This document shows positions 17,836 to 26,890 of a DNA stretch of 64,000 nt, piece after piece (position 1 is the stretch's first letter; every line of letters begins with the position of its first letter). The stretch lies in contig NZ_JANBWE010000001.1 in NCBI RefSeq assembly GCF_024259515.1, positions 62,001 to 126,000 on the forward strand, written 5' to 3'. The notes below the pieces were generated by a model, which was not told the origin of the DNA, ran no database searches, and saw only the letters and a list, made by a program, of their open reading frames with translations. The translations under genes were made by a program, and so were the position numbers. Source of the DNA: Salirhabdus salicampi. Its GTDB lineage: Bacteria > Bacillota > Bacilli > Bacillales > Alkalibacillaceae.

Positions 17836-17864
17836 TTGAACAATGTCGAAACAGTTGTTATAAT
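17836..17864 (+). promoter_or_regulatory. SigA promoter of tRNA-Gly
   Basis: TTGAAC (17836-17841), 17-nt spacer and a perfect TATAAT (17859-17864), 19 nt before the tRNA. Confidence 0.88.
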
Positions 17865-17883
17865 GTAAAATATAATCTCACAT

Positions 17884-17954
17884 GCGGGTGTAGTTTAGTG
17901 GTAAAACCTCAGCCTTCCAAGCTGATGTCGTGGGTTCGATTCCCATCACCCGCT
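17884..17954 (+). tRNA. tRNA-Gly, anticodon TCC
   Basis: The 71-nt cloverleaf has acceptor arms GCGGGTG/CACCCGC, a D-arm TAGTTTAGTGGTAAAAC, anticodon loop CTTCCAA in a TCAGC/GCTGA stem giving anticodon TCC, and a T-arm with GTTCGATTC. The discriminator base is T and the CCA end is not encoded. It is a single tRNA gene with its own promoter and terminator. Confidence 0.97.
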
Positions 17955-17958
17955 TTAC

Positions 17959-18002
17959 AACGCAGTGTTTCGTTTGGATTGCCACGAAACATTGCGTTTT
18001 TT
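17959..18002 (+). terminator. Terminator after tRNA-Gly
   Basis: 15-bp arms AACGCAGTGTTTCGT/ACGAAACATTGCGTT (one G-U pair), 10-nt loop, T run. Confidence 0.9.
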
Positions 18003-18074
18003 AATGGTTATGTTGAATTATAAAGTAGAGAAGTAGTATTCTGATGGGAGAATATAGTAATTGAGGTGTTAGGT

Positions 18075-19778
18075 ATGCGCAAGCTTCAAACACATCTAAG
18101 AAATATAGACGGAAAAGGTTATAAAGGGTATAAATCAATCCAAGGAAAATATCAATTTCCCAACTTTGATTTGAACATTGACTATGTTCAAGGAGACCCG
18201 TTTGCCTCTCCATCCAAAATACGGATTGTCGTAAATGACAAACAAAAAGAGATTCGTTCGGAGTGGAAAGACGAAGCCCAACGAAAAGTGTATACGGAAG
18301 ATTTAATTGCCCGTTACGTAGCGAAGGCGATTCATAAAACGACTATTAATGTAAAAGGAACAGGGAAAAGTGGCCTTGTTGCAATCGATGCACCTGGTCA
18401 AGAAGTTCTTGACCGCTCTGCAGTTATGATTGATGAACAAAAGACGACAATATGTCTTTCCATCGGCCTGCCAGCGAACGGACGGCGTATTAATGGTAGG
18501 GAAGCGGAGAAGCTCTTCTTTACTATTATTCCAAAGGTAATGGAAGAGTCAATTTTCTCTATCCCTGATCAAGAGTTTGTTCGTGTTGTCCAGCTTGCTG
18601 ATCAACATGAAGCAATACGTCATAAAATGAAGGAAAATGGTTGGATTTCATTTATTGCCGATGGATCAATCTTGCCTCGTGAAAGTGGCATTAGTAATCG
18701 CCCAATGAAAAATGCCGTTCCGTTTCAAAGCCCAGAAGAGAATAAAGTATCCATTGATCTTCCTCACCGAGACGAACCTCTTACAGGTATGGCATTGAAA
18801 CAAGGGATTGTTCTGATTGTTGGTGGAGGCTATCACGGAAAAAGTACGTTATTAAATGCGATTGAACGAGGCGTCTATCACCATATACATGGAGATGGCC
18901 GTGAGTACGTATTAACTGATCCACACGCCGTAAAAGTAAGGGCGGAGGATGGAAGAAGTGTTACGACTGTTAATATTTCTCCGTTCATTAACAATTTACC
19001 CCACGGAGCAGATACGGAGCGGTTTAGTACGGAAAACGCTAGCGGAAGTACGTCACAGGCAGCGAATGTGATGGAAGCATTGGAAGCAGGTGCAACGACG
19101 CTTTTAATTGATGAAGATACGAGCGCAACGAATTTTATGATTCGGGACCAACGTATGCAACAACTTGTTGTGAAAGAGAAGGAACCGATTACCCCTTTTA
19201 TTGATAAAGTAAAACAAATGCGTGATCAGCTTAATGTCTCTACGATATTAGTAATGGGCGGTTCAGGTGCATACTTTGATGTTGCAGATGATATTATCAT
19301 GTTGGATGAATATATTCCTTCCAATGTTACGGACAAAGGAAAAGCGATTGCCGAATCCGTACCGTATGTTCGTAGTGATGAGGGAGGGGAACAGTTCGGT
19401 TCCATTCCGAACCGCCGATTTTTACCGCCTAGCATAAATAGCCGTAAAGGGAAAAAAGAAAAGATACAGGCGAAAGGGTTGCATACCATTTTAATGGGGA
19501 GAACCGAAATTACGTTAGAGGGTGTCGAACAGCTAGTAGATGGATCACAGACGAGAATGCTTGCCCAAATCTTGTCTTATCTAGAGAAGGAACAGTGGTT
19601 ACAAAAACATGATTCGTTAAATGATCTGCTCAATAAAATTGAACATCAATGGACCGAAAAAGGGATTGCTGCATTCTCTCCTAACCCGGACGAGCATCCA
19701 GGAGATATTGCGAAACCAAGGAGATTTGAAATAGCAGCAACCTTGAACCGTATCCGCATTGCAAAGGTGAAAAGCTAA
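18075..19778 (+). CDS. ABC-class P-loop ATPase (PF09818 type)
   Basis: The 567-residue protein starts at ATG 18075 behind GAGGTG. It has an N-terminal segment (MRKLQTHLRNIDGKGYKGYKSIQG), a Walker A GGGYHGKSTLLNAIERGVY at about residue 255, an ABC-like signature region, a Walker B TTLLIDEDTSATNF and a basic C-terminal region. The domain order and the soluble character match the predicted ATPases of the ABC class (PF09818), which lack transporter partners. The cellular role of the family is not established; an RNA- or DNA-linked role is a guess. The downstream queG lies 22 nt away with its own strong ribosome site, suggesting co-transcription. Confidence 0.88.
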   Translation: MRKLQTHLRNIDGKGYKGYKSIQGKYQFPNFDLNIDYVQGDPFASPSKIRIVVNDKQKEIRSEWKDEAQRKVYTEDLIARYVAKAIHKTTINVKGTGKSGLVAIDAPGQEVLDRSAVMIDEQKTTICLSIGLPANGRRINGREAEKLFFTIIPKVMEESIFSIPDQEFVRVVQLADQHEAIRHKMKENGWISFIADGSILPRESGISNRPMKNAVPFQSPEENKVSIDLPHRDEPLTGMALKQGIVLIVGGGYHGKSTLLNAIERGVYHHIHGDGREYVLTDPHAVKVRAEDGRSVTTVNISPFINNLPHGADTERFSTENASGSTSQAANVMEALEAGATTLLIDEDTSATNFMIRDQRMQQLVVKEKEPITPFIDKVKQMRDQLNVSTILVMGGSGAYFDVADDIIMLDEYIPSNVTDKGKAIAESVPYVRSDEGGEQFGSIPNRRFLPPSINSRKGKKEKIQAKGLHTILMGRTEITLEGVEQLVDGSQTRMLAQILSYLEKEQWLQKHDSLNDLLNKIEHQWTEKGIAAFSPNPDEHPGDIAKPRRFEIAATLNRIRIAKVKS

Positions 19779-19800
19779 CAACTTAGAAAGGAGGGATCAC

Positions 19801-20934
19801 ATGAATCAGTCTCTAAAAGAAGAAATTATTCAATATAGTAAAGAGATTGGCATTGATAAAATTGGTTTTGCATCTGCTGACGTGTTTGAGACGTTAAAGG
19901 ACCGTTTGTTAACTCAGCAAGAGTTAGGATACCAGTCAGGCTTTGAAAAAGGTACCGTAGAAGAACGTACAACGCCGGAGAGGTTATTGCCAAGGGCAAA
20001 ATCAATTATTTCAATTGCGATGGCATATCCCTCCAAAATGAAGGATGCTCCCAGAAGTACAAAGGGAGAGCGTCGTGGCTTATTTGCCCGTGCATCCTGG
20101 GGGACGGATTATCACCATATTTTGCGTGAACGATTAAATAAATTAGCTGATTTTATTCAGCAAAAGTATCCCGAGGCAACGGTAAAGTCGATGGTTGATA
20201 CAGGAGAACTATCTGATCGTGCTGTTGCAGAACGAGCAGGGATTGGGTTTAGCGGGAAAAACAGTGCGATTATTACACCGGAATTTGGTTCCTACGTTTA
20301 TTTAGGAGAAATGATTACGAACATTCCGTTTGAACCTGATCAACCCCTTGAGGAAGATTGTGGTGACTGCAACATTTGTGTGGATGCATGTCCTACTGGA
20401 GCTCTTGTGCAAGGTGGACAATTAAATGCTCAACGTTGTATTGCTTTTTTAACACAAACAAAGGGTTTCTTACCTGATGAATTCCGTGATAAATTAGGAA
20501 ACCGCGTTTATGGTTGTGATACGTGTCAGCTCGTTTGTCCGAAAAATAAAGGGAAAGACTTTCACTTCCATGAAGAAATGGAGCCAGACCCTGAAGTCGT
20601 CAAGCCGAAGCTAAAGCCAATGCTGACAATGTCAAATCGTGAATTTAAGGAGAAATTCGGTTACATTTCTGGATCTTGGCGTGGAAAAAAACCAATACAA
20701 AGAAATGCTATATTAGCTCTCGCCCATTATAAAGATGAAACGGCAATCGATGATTTGATCTACGTCATGGAGAATGATCCACGACCTGTTATTCGTGGCA
20801 CAGCTGCATGGGCGTTAGGGAAAATTGGTGGTGACCAAGCTGAAGAAGCGCTTGAAAAGGCGATTTCAAAGGAAAAAGATGAAGAAGTAATAGAAGAAAT
20901 GAAGAAAGGGCTCGCCTTCTTTGCAAGTGTTTAG
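19801..20934 (+). CDS. queG: Epoxyqueuosine reductase
   Basis: This 377-residue protein shows the QueG architecture: N-terminal cobalamin-binding domain, two 4Fe-4S motifs (CGDCNICVDACP starting at C187 and CDTCQLVCP near residue 240), and a C-terminal HEAT-like repeat pair (about 300-370) that grips the tRNA anticodon stem. It performs the last step of queuosine synthesis, reducing epoxyqueuosine in tRNA to queuosine. The segment MVDTGELSDRAVAERAGIGFSGKN contains the conserved active-site Asp. The gene order queG, yhbB-like, trmL is that of B. subtilis, except that an alkyltransferase gene is inserted. Confidence 0.97.
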   Translation: MNQSLKEEIIQYSKEIGIDKIGFASADVFETLKDRLLTQQELGYQSGFEKGTVEERTTPERLLPRAKSIISIAMAYPSKMKDAPRSTKGERRGLFARASWGTDYHHILRERLNKLADFIQQKYPEATVKSMVDTGELSDRAVAERAGIGFSGKNSAIITPEFGSYVYLGEMITNIPFEPDQPLEEDCGDCNICVDACPTGALVQGGQLNAQRCIAFLTQTKGFLPDEFRDKLGNRVYGCDTCQLVCPKNKGKDFHFHEEMEPDPEVVKPKLKPMLTMSNREFKEKFGYISGSWRGKKPIQRNAILALAHYKDETAIDDLIYVMENDPRPVIRGTAAWALGKIGGDQAEEALEKAISKEKDEEVIEEMKKGLAFFASV

Positions 20935-20961
20935 TCAAACTTGAATAAACTAAATTAACGT

Positions 20962-20993
20962 AGCGGTACATGTCACATGTACTGCTCTTTTTT
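20962..20993 (+). terminator. Terminator after queG
   Basis: AGCGGTACATG/CATGTACTGCT arms (one G-U), 3-nt loop, then CTTTTTTT. Confidence 0.85.
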
Positions 20994-21073
20994 TATAAGA
21001 TGTAAGAATGTACCTTCACATTAACGATTAACTAATGTAAAATGTACAAAAATGGAAAAGGGGTATTAAAATC

Positions 21074-21610
21074 GTGACACATTCCCTCTTATTTGTGGAT
21101 GCAATTGAAACTCCAATAGGACCACTTACTATTGTTGTGAGTGACGAGAAAGTTTGCTTCATTAATTATGGCTCCTTAGACCAAACTCGACCATTGGTAA
21201 AAAGATGGGCTAAAGCTCATTTATTAGGAGAACGATTGCTTCGGGAAGAAAACTCGATACTCCAGATGGCGAAACAGCAGTTACATGAGTACTTTCAAAA
21301 AGAACGAACATCTTTCAATCTTCCATATGCACTACATGGAACAACATTTCAACGAAAAGTATGGGAAGCATTGCAAACTGTTCCATACGGAGAAACGTGT
21401 TCCTATAAAGACATAGCAATTAAAATCCAATCTCCAAAGGCCGTTCGAGCAGTAGGTGGTGCCGTAAATCGAAATCCACTTGCTATCATAATTCCATGTC
21501 ATCGAGTGATTGGAAGTAACGGTGCGTTAGTAGGGTATAACGGTGGCTTGGATAAGAAAAAAACTTTATTAAAGTTAGAAGATGTTCAACAATTTATTAA
21601 AAGTTCGTAG
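21074..21610 (+). CDS. Methylated-DNA-protein cysteine methyltransferase
   Basis: This 178-residue protein has the alkyl-acceptor signature IIPCHRVIGSNGALVGYNGG near the C terminus with the reactive Cys in PCHRV, preceded by the helix-turn-helix segment GETCSYKDIAIKIQSPKAVRAVGGAVNRNP. It repairs O6-methylguanine in DNA by irreversible transfer of the alkyl group to itself. It is an Ogt-type protein with a short N-terminal domain and no Ada regulator part. The start is GTG 21074 with AAAGGGG about 10 nt upstream. It interrupts the usual queG-yhbB order. Confidence 0.94.
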   Translation: MTHSLLFVDAIETPIGPLTIVVSDEKVCFINYGSLDQTRPLVKRWAKAHLLGERLLREENSILQMAKQQLHEYFQKERTSFNLPYALHGTTFQRKVWEALQTVPYGETCSYKDIAIKIQSPKAVRAVGGAVNRNPLAIIIPCHRVIGSNGALVGYNGGLDKKKTLLKLEDVQQFIKSS

Positions 21611-21709
21611 GAGAGTCAACTCAACGTTACAGTGAGGGCTCTCTTTTTATGTTTTTTTCATGAATTACTGCCTCCTTTTCATAATGTAAAGAGAGAGGGA
21701 GGGTTGCGG

Positions 21710-22579
21710 ATGAAAAATGAAGCGAATGAAGCGTTGAAAAAAGAATGGATTGCAGCACTGATTAAGTCTGTTAAAAATATGGATTGGTGGGAGCGAAAGC
21801 AGAAGGCTTTTGCCAATCGCGGTGTGAAAGTATTACGGGCAAACGGTGACGGACAAATTTATCGTGACTTAGTACCAAATGAACGTACCAATGTTATAGA
21901 GTACGGCATACACTTTTCATTTTTATTAAGACAAAATGATCACGTATTTATGGAGGAGCAATTAGTTCATTTATCAGCGCGGTTTGAAGAAAATAAGTTA
22001 GTTGAACACTCGGTTGTTTCGAATAATGTGAATCAAGGGAGGGAAGGCCAGTTTACCCCAGAACGCTCACATAACGAAGAGTTTCATAGTCGGTCATTCG
22101 AATACGATAGAAGAAAGGCTGTTCAATACGCGGAACGATGGTGGAACGATTTTAACCCTAAGTATTATCAGTTTGAGAAAGATTGTACGAATTATGTTTC
22201 CCAATGTTTGCACGCAGGTGGTGCACCGATGTGGGGGTTTCCGAGCCGATCGAAAGGATGGTGGATTCGGGGGGATAATTGGAGTTATAGCTGGTCGGTA
22301 GCCCATTCCTTCCGCTGGTATTTAAGTAGTTCTGATAAAGGGCTGATGGCACAAGAGGTAACAGATGCAAAGGATTTATTACCTGGTGATGTCATATGTT
22401 ATGATTTTGAAGGAGACGGGAATTGGAACCATACAGCAATTGTTGTCGCAAAAGATGGGCGTGGTGAACCGTTAGTCAATGCCCATTCTGATAATAGTCG
22501 CAATCGTCATTGGAGTTATGAGGACTCTTATGCATGGACGACTAAAACATCATACAAGTTTTTCAAAATAAAAGGGTAA
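21710..22579 (+). CDS. yhbB: YhbB-like protein with C-terminal amidase-like (Amidase_6) domain
   Basis: The start is ATG 21710, 7 nt after GAGGGAGGG, giving 289 residues and no signal peptide. The C-terminal half (about 140-289) is an Amidase_6 domain with the Cys motif KDCTNYVSQCLHAGG, DLLPGDVICYDF and catalytic His in WNHTAIVV, followed by an AHSDNSR motif. These NlpC/P60-related domains act on peptide or wall bonds. The N-terminal half is unrecognised. The position before trmL matches yhbB of B. subtilis. A longer frame from 21632 has no ribosome site. Confidence 0.85.
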   Translation: MKNEANEALKKEWIAALIKSVKNMDWWERKQKAFANRGVKVLRANGDGQIYRDLVPNERTNVIEYGIHFSFLLRQNDHVFMEEQLVHLSARFEENKLVEHSVVSNNVNQGREGQFTPERSHNEEFHSRSFEYDRRKAVQYAERWWNDFNPKYYQFEKDCTNYVSQCLHAGGAPMWGFPSRSKGWWIRGDNWSYSWSVAHSFRWYLSSSDKGLMAQEVTDAKDLLPGDVICYDFEGDGNWNHTAIVVAKDGRGEPLVNAHSDNSRNRHWSYEDSYAWTTKTSYKFFKIKG

Positions 22580-22625
22580 AATATGATATAATATTCGGGC
22601 TAATAGACATAAAAGAGGTGACACG

Positions 22626-23099
22626 ATGGGCATACACGTAGTATTGTATAAACCAGAAATTCCGGCAAATACAGGAAATATTGCCCGTACTTGTGTTGGG
22701 ACGGATGCATCTTTACACCTCATTCGCCCACTAGGTTTTTCAACAGATGATAAAATGTTGCGCCGAGCAGGATTAGATTATTGGCATGATGTTAACCTAC
22801 ATTATCATGATTCGTTAGATGAACTATATGATAAGTATCCTGATGCGCAATTTTATTATATTGAAAACTTTGGTACGAAGCATTACACCGATTATGATTA
22901 TAGTAATCCAGATGAGGATATCTTTTTCGTATTTGGACGTGAAACAGACGGGATACCGGAGGAATTACTAGAGGGAAAAGAAGACCGTTGTTTACGAATT
23001 CATATGACGGATAAAATTCGTTCTCTTAATTTATCAAATACCGCTGCCATTATTGTGTACGAAGCTTTACGTCAACAAGGATTTCCGAATGTAAAATAA
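22626..23099 (+). CDS. trmL: tRNA (cytidine/uridine-34 2'-O)-methyltransferase
   Basis: This 157-residue single-domain SPOUT methyltransferase has all three motifs: PEIPANTGNIARTC at the N terminus, FVFGRETDGIPEELL in the centre and IHMTDKIRSLNLSNTAAIIVYEAL at the C terminus, which form the knotted S-adenosylmethionine site. TrmL (CspR in B. subtilis) methylates the ribose at the wobble position of tRNA-Leu isoacceptors. AAGAGGTG precedes the ATG. It is the last gene of the unit and ends at a strong terminator. Confidence 0.96.
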   Translation: MGIHVVLYKPEIPANTGNIARTCVGTDASLHLIRPLGFSTDDKMLRRAGLDYWHDVNLHYHDSLDELYDKYPDAQFYYIENFGTKHYTDYDYSNPDEDIFFVFGRETDGIPEELLEGKEDRCLRIHMTDKIRSLNLSNTAAIIVYEALRQQGFPNVK

Positions 23100-23101
23100 A
23101 G

Positions 23102-23135
23102 AAATGCCGACATAACAGGTGTCGGCATTTTTTGT
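23102..23135. terminator. Terminator after trmL, possibly bidirectional
   Basis: AAATGCCGACA/TGTCGGCATTT arms, 7-nt loop, T run on plus; the minus strand ends in TTTCTTTATTTT. Confidence 0.88.
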
Positions 23136-23157
23136 ATCACTATTTATCATCGACGTA

Positions 23158-23235
23158 TTATTTTGAGTTGTAACCAGCAGAAAAAATGGCCACAAGGAAT
23201 ACGACACATACTCCTAAAACTAAGAATAAACCCAT
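23158..23235 (-). CDS. 25-residue single-span membrane peptide
   Basis: A strong AAAGGAGG lies 8 nt before ATG 23235. The product is almost entirely one hydrophobic helix (GLFLVLGVCVVFLVAIFSAG) ending YNSK, so it should insert in the membrane with a very short tail. It follows the MoxR-DUF58 operon on the same strand, 88 nt after the last large gene, and ends just before the terminator shared with trmL. It may be the operon's last gene or an independent small gene. The near-perfect ribosome site and regular composition argue for a real gene; the function is unknown. Confidence 0.68.
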   Translation of the reverse strand: MGLFLVLGVCVVFLVAIFSAGYNSK

Positions 23236-23323
23236 GGCAATGGCCTCCTTTACTATTGTTCACCACTTATGTACATAACTAACTGCTATTATATCAAAAA
23301 TCTTTTTTCTGTGTAGCACTTTA

Positions 23324-24535
23324 TTACGTAGTGTAATTATTTCTAGTCTTAATATACGATTTCCATTGTTGTAGAGACTGTTGAAACTTTTTTATCTCCT
23401 GTTGTGATAGCGTCTCTTCTCCATATCGTACCTTTTCATAAAGGTGGATATCGTGAAGTGGAAGACCGATACGGGTGAACCAATCTTCAATTGTCTCCGA
23501 ATGATATCGACCAAAACCTGACTTGCTCGTCAACAATTCAAATTCATAAAACTGCCGTCGAACTGTATCCTTTGGTTTTGCTTTACGCTTCCTTTTGTAT
23601 AGGGGTGCTTCACTTTCGTCGAATATAGGCTCATGTTGAAGATGTTCATTCGTTTTAGTCAAGTTCATAATTGGGACGACTTTTCGTTTATATAATTTCC
23701 AGGCGATAAAAACAAGAACCAAAATACAAATGGCCAACAATACATATTGGCCAATAAGTATTGTTAATTCTGAAACCCCTGTAGATTGCTGCTGTTCCAG
23801 CTCACGAAGCTCTTCTGAACGTTCCCCGTGCCCTTGAAAGGAACCTTCGTAATTGGTTTCAGTTGATCGATTTTGTTGAAATGGATCATAATCAATGCCT
23901 TGTAATGCCCAACTTGCGAGATGGATACCAACAGCTGCCCCTACTGACACAACCTTTGTTATAGAGGCGCGAATTCCATCAAATAAAATGAAAAAGATGA
24001 AACAAGCTGCAGTCATAAGAGCAAAGACACTTACAAGGATAGAAGCAAACCGTACCGATAATTGTTGATTTGATCGTATATAAGAGTTTGCAAGATGGAC
24101 GAAAATCGATAAGAAAAACTGGCCAAGGGCTATCCAAACGAAATAATGTTCCTTAAAGATAACAAAACATACAATTCCCAGTCCACTCGTAAATAAAAAT
24201 AGCTTCTTTTCGTTACCAAGGAAAGGGTTGTTATGATTTACAATAAACCGCCACGTTAACGTCATGACGAGTAAACTAAGTAAGAAAAAAGGTGAAGTAA
24301 AGAAATAGCTGCTGAACCAAATCAGGCTAGGAACCAGTACAATATATGGTCTGTAAGATGTAAATATCGCTGCAGATACGCAATACATAACGAGTATGCT
24401 AATGCTAAACATGAAGTACGGTACCGGTAGCAACAGAGCAGAAAAGAAGGAAAACAGTATATAAAAAAGGTAGTAGAACAAGATATATTCATTTATTGAT
24501 TGTAAAAAACTTGTTACTAGCTGCTTATCACTCAT
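23324..24535 (-). CDS. Multispanning membrane protein of the MoxR-DUF58 operon
   Basis: This 403-residue protein has about six closely packed membrane helices in residues 1-205, an extracellular polar stretch (about 210-260), one more helix (about 260-282) and a basic cytoplasmic C-terminal domain ending near the conserved-looking ETIEDWFTRIGLP segment. The arrangement after moxR and DUF58 is where transglutaminase-like or DUF4129 membrane proteins normally occur. I see no Cys-His-Asp transglutaminase motif, so it resembles the DUF4129 part only. Its start overlaps the end of the DUF58 gene by 4 nt. Function is unknown, probably in a wall- or spore-linked assembly. Confidence 0.8.
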   Translation of the reverse strand: MSDKQLVTSFLQSINEYILFYYLFYILFSFFSALLLPVPYFMFSISILVMYCVSAAIFTSYRPYIVLVPSLIWFSSYFFTSPFFLLSLLVMTLTWRFIVNHNNPFLGNEKKLFLFTSGLGIVCFVIFKEHYFVWIALGQFFLSIFVHLANSYIRSNQQLSVRFASILVSVFALMTAACFIFFILFDGIRASITKVVSVGAAVGIHLASWALQGIDYDPFQQNRSTETNYEGSFQGHGERSEELRELEQQQSTGVSELTILIGQYVLLAICILVLVFIAWKLYKRKVVPIMNLTKTNEHLQHEPIFDESEAPLYKRKRKAKPKDTVRRQFYEFELLTSKSGFGRYHSETIEDWFTRIGLPLHDIHLYEKVRYGEETLSQQEIKKFQQSLQQWKSYIKTRNNYTT

Positions 24536-25734
24536 GTTCTAATTCCTTTCAATATCGTTTCCCCATCTTCATGGTGAACTAGTGTCATTTGACCATCGTT
24601 TTGTTTCACTTGCTGTTGGATGTGAGGGAATTCAGTTTCCCACGTACCGATGAAAACATAATGTATAGGCCCCGTTTTTTTCCAAATGATGTCATAAGCC
24701 ATTGTGACCGGATTTGTCACCAGCTCTGCAGGCTTAATTCTGGCTAAACATTCTAGCATGACTTGAATGTCTTGTTTACCGTTTACGAATTGAAATGAAC
24801 GGTATGGAGGGAAACCCAGCTTCTTCGCATTTATAAATAATGTAGTTGGCGTACCGTTTTGAAGTAAGGTTTGGCTAACATAACGGGTTATCGATAATAA
24901 TTCTTCTAAATGTGGGCTTACATACCGATTGCCTAGGTGACTTGTTTCACTAATATTTACGATAACGGCTGTTGATGTATTTTGGCTACGTTCATAAACT
25001 TTTGTTTGCAAACTTTGTTTCCTCGCAGTAGCCTTCCAATGAATACGTGAAAAGGAATCAGTTGGTACATAACCCCTTGTCCCAATGGGGTATAACGTAT
25101 CTTCGTATAATGAGTATGGTGATGTTTCCTCCCCAATTGCCCGTTGACGTCTATCATTTAGTCCATGAACGATAGTTTGTTCTGGATAGACTATGATTTC
25201 AGTTAAATACGGTTTATGAAAATGGAGGGTAATGTGATGAAAGTTCACGATATGGGGAAACTGTATTTCTATATGTTGAACTTTTGTAGTTCCCCTCTTG
25301 ATAGCCTTTATCGGTATTTTGATCGTCGTTAACCCCTTTTTATAAATAGAGAATGGGACCTGGCACTTCGTCTCTTCCTCATCCTCTTTTACGATAAACT
25401 TTTTGTTTATTGGTTTTACATTATAATTTAGTGTAAACGTTAATTGGCCGTTAATAATTGGCAAATGAGAGTTATGGTGTAGATTGAGCTCAATTTCCCC
25501 AACTTCTTTTGGAAATAGTCGAATTTCTGTCTTCTTGTTGTGAAGGTGAAGCTGATCCCCAATCTTCTTATCATATAATGTAGAGACAAGGATATAGGAA
25601 ACGAGGAGACCCGTCACCATAAATAAGACAGGTTGATTTATAATGAAAGCTATTAATGTCGTAACGAAGACAATGGATATGACGATGTCTGTTGTCTCTT
25701 TGGCACCAGGGCTAAGTTTTTTACGCCACTCCAT
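24532..25734 (-). CDS. DUF58 domain protein
   Basis: This 400-residue protein has two N-terminal membrane helices (about 12-50), a beta-rich middle and the DUF58 signature near residue 240 (YPIGTRGYVPTDSFSRIHWKATARKQSLQTKVYE), which has the core RIHWKATAR. DUF58 proteins always accompany MoxR AAA ATPases and often a transglutaminase or membrane protein. ATG 25734 is preferred to GTG 25746, which overlaps the moxR stop, because GAGGGG sits just before it. It forms an operon with the moxR gene upstream and the membrane protein downstream. Confidence 0.9.
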   Translation of the reverse strand: MEWRKKLSPGAKETTDIVISIVFVTTLIAFIINQPVLFMVTGLLVSYILVSTLYDKKIGDQLHLHNKKTEIRLFPKEVGEIELNLHHNSHLPIINGQLTFTLNYNVKPINKKFIVKEDEEETKCQVPFSIYKKGLTTIKIPIKAIKRGTTKVQHIEIQFPHIVNFHHITLHFHKPYLTEIIVYPEQTIVHGLNDRRQRAIGEETSPYSLYEDTLYPIGTRGYVPTDSFSRIHWKATARKQSLQTKVYERSQNTSTAVIVNISETSHLGNRYVSPHLEELLSITRYVSQTLLQNGTPTTLFINAKKLGFPPYRSFQFVNGKQDIQVMLECLARIKPAELVTNPVTMAYDIIWKKTGPIHYVFIGTWETEFPHIQQQVKQNDGQMTLVHHEDGETILKGIRT

Positions 25735-25735
25735 A

Positions 25736-26683
25736 TTACCCCTCACTCAGTTCAACGGGCACTTCTACACTTTTTATAACTTCTTGTACCACTTGTTCAA
25801 CGTTTTTTCGCACTGTTGCTTCCATAGATAAGACGAGTCGATGTTCAAACACATAGGGGACGAGCCCTTTCACATCTTCAGGGGTTACATAGTCCCGCCC
25901 TTTAAGTACAGCAAGAGCTTGACTTGCTTTTATTAACGCTAATGCCCCTCTTGTGCTAATACCCAATTCGATGTCAGGGTGGTTACGAGTGAAACGGACA
26001 ACATGTAAAGCATAATCCTCAACAGCCTGTGCTACTTTCACAGACTTCGTTTTCTTCTGTAACAGATGAATGTCCTCTCTCGTTAATATTGTTGCTAACT
26101 TTGACTCTCCTTCTTGCCCGCGGTATGTATGAAGTATTTGTTTTTCTTCTTCTAACGTCGGATAGCCCATTTTCACTTTAAAAAGGAAGCGGTCTAACTG
26201 AGCTTCGGGTAATGGGAAAGTACCTTGATTTGACTCGATTGGGTTTTGTGTTGCAATGACTAAAAATGGCGTCCTGATGCTCACTTGTTCACCGTCAATT
26301 GTTACTTGTCGCTCTTCCATCACCTCTAACAAACTTGCTTGTGTTCGTGGGGTTCCACGATTAATTTCGTCAGCAAGTAATATATTGGTTTGTATCGGCC
26401 CCATCCGAAGCTCAAACTGTTCCGTTTTTGGGTTAAAAAAATTAACTCCCGTCACATCACTTGGAAGAACATCCGGGGTGAATTGAATTCGGTTAAATGA
26501 GCCATCTGTAACTTGGGCAAAACTTTTCGCAAGTTTCGTCTTCCCTGAACCAGGGGAACTTTCCAATAACACATGCCCTTCAACCATTAATGCAATATAA
26601 AGTAAATCAATAACGTGATCTTGTCCGATAATCACTTTTTTTAATTCGTTTTTTCCTGCTGCAAGTAAATTTTGTTGTGACAT
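25736..26683 (-). CDS. MoxR family AAA+ ATPase
   Basis: This 315-residue MoxR-type ATPase has Walker A ESSPGSGKTKLAKSFA, the family segment RIQFTPDVLPSDVTG, Walker B ILLADEINRGTPRTQASLLEVMEE and sensor 1 ATQNPIE. MoxR proteins act as chaperones that mature or assemble partner complexes, typically with DUF58 or von Willebrand factor partners encoded next door, as here. ATG 26683 follows AAAGGAG; the upstream in-frame start at 26704 has no site. It is the first gene of the operon, divergent from prkA. Confidence 0.95.
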   Translation of the reverse strand: MSQQNLLAAGKNELKKVIIGQDHVIDLLYIALMVEGHVLLESSPGSGKTKLAKSFAQVTDGSFNRIQFTPDVLPSDVTGVNFFNPKTEQFELRMGPIQTNILLADEINRGTPRTQASLLEVMEERQVTIDGEQVSIRTPFLVIATQNPIESNQGTFPLPEAQLDRFLFKVKMGYPTLEEEKQILHTYRGQEGESKLATILTREDIHLLQKKTKSVKVAQAVEDYALHVVRFTRNHPDIELGISTRGALALIKASQALAVLKGRDYVTPEDVKGLVPYVFEHRLVLSMEATVRKNVEQVVQEVIKSVEVPVELSEG

Positions 26684-26890
26684 GAATGGTAACTCCTTTA
26701 TCATTCACTTTCTTATTTCTTCTATCGTATCAAAAACGAGCTTAAAAACGAATTTTCTTTTTTGGTGCCACGTCTATTGTGCAAGGACAAATACAGGAAT
26801 CTTCAAATCGTTTCTCATCATATTGAAGCTCGACACATATATATATTTTAATAATATCCTTTGTCTAATATTTGGCTGGGAGGGCGATGA

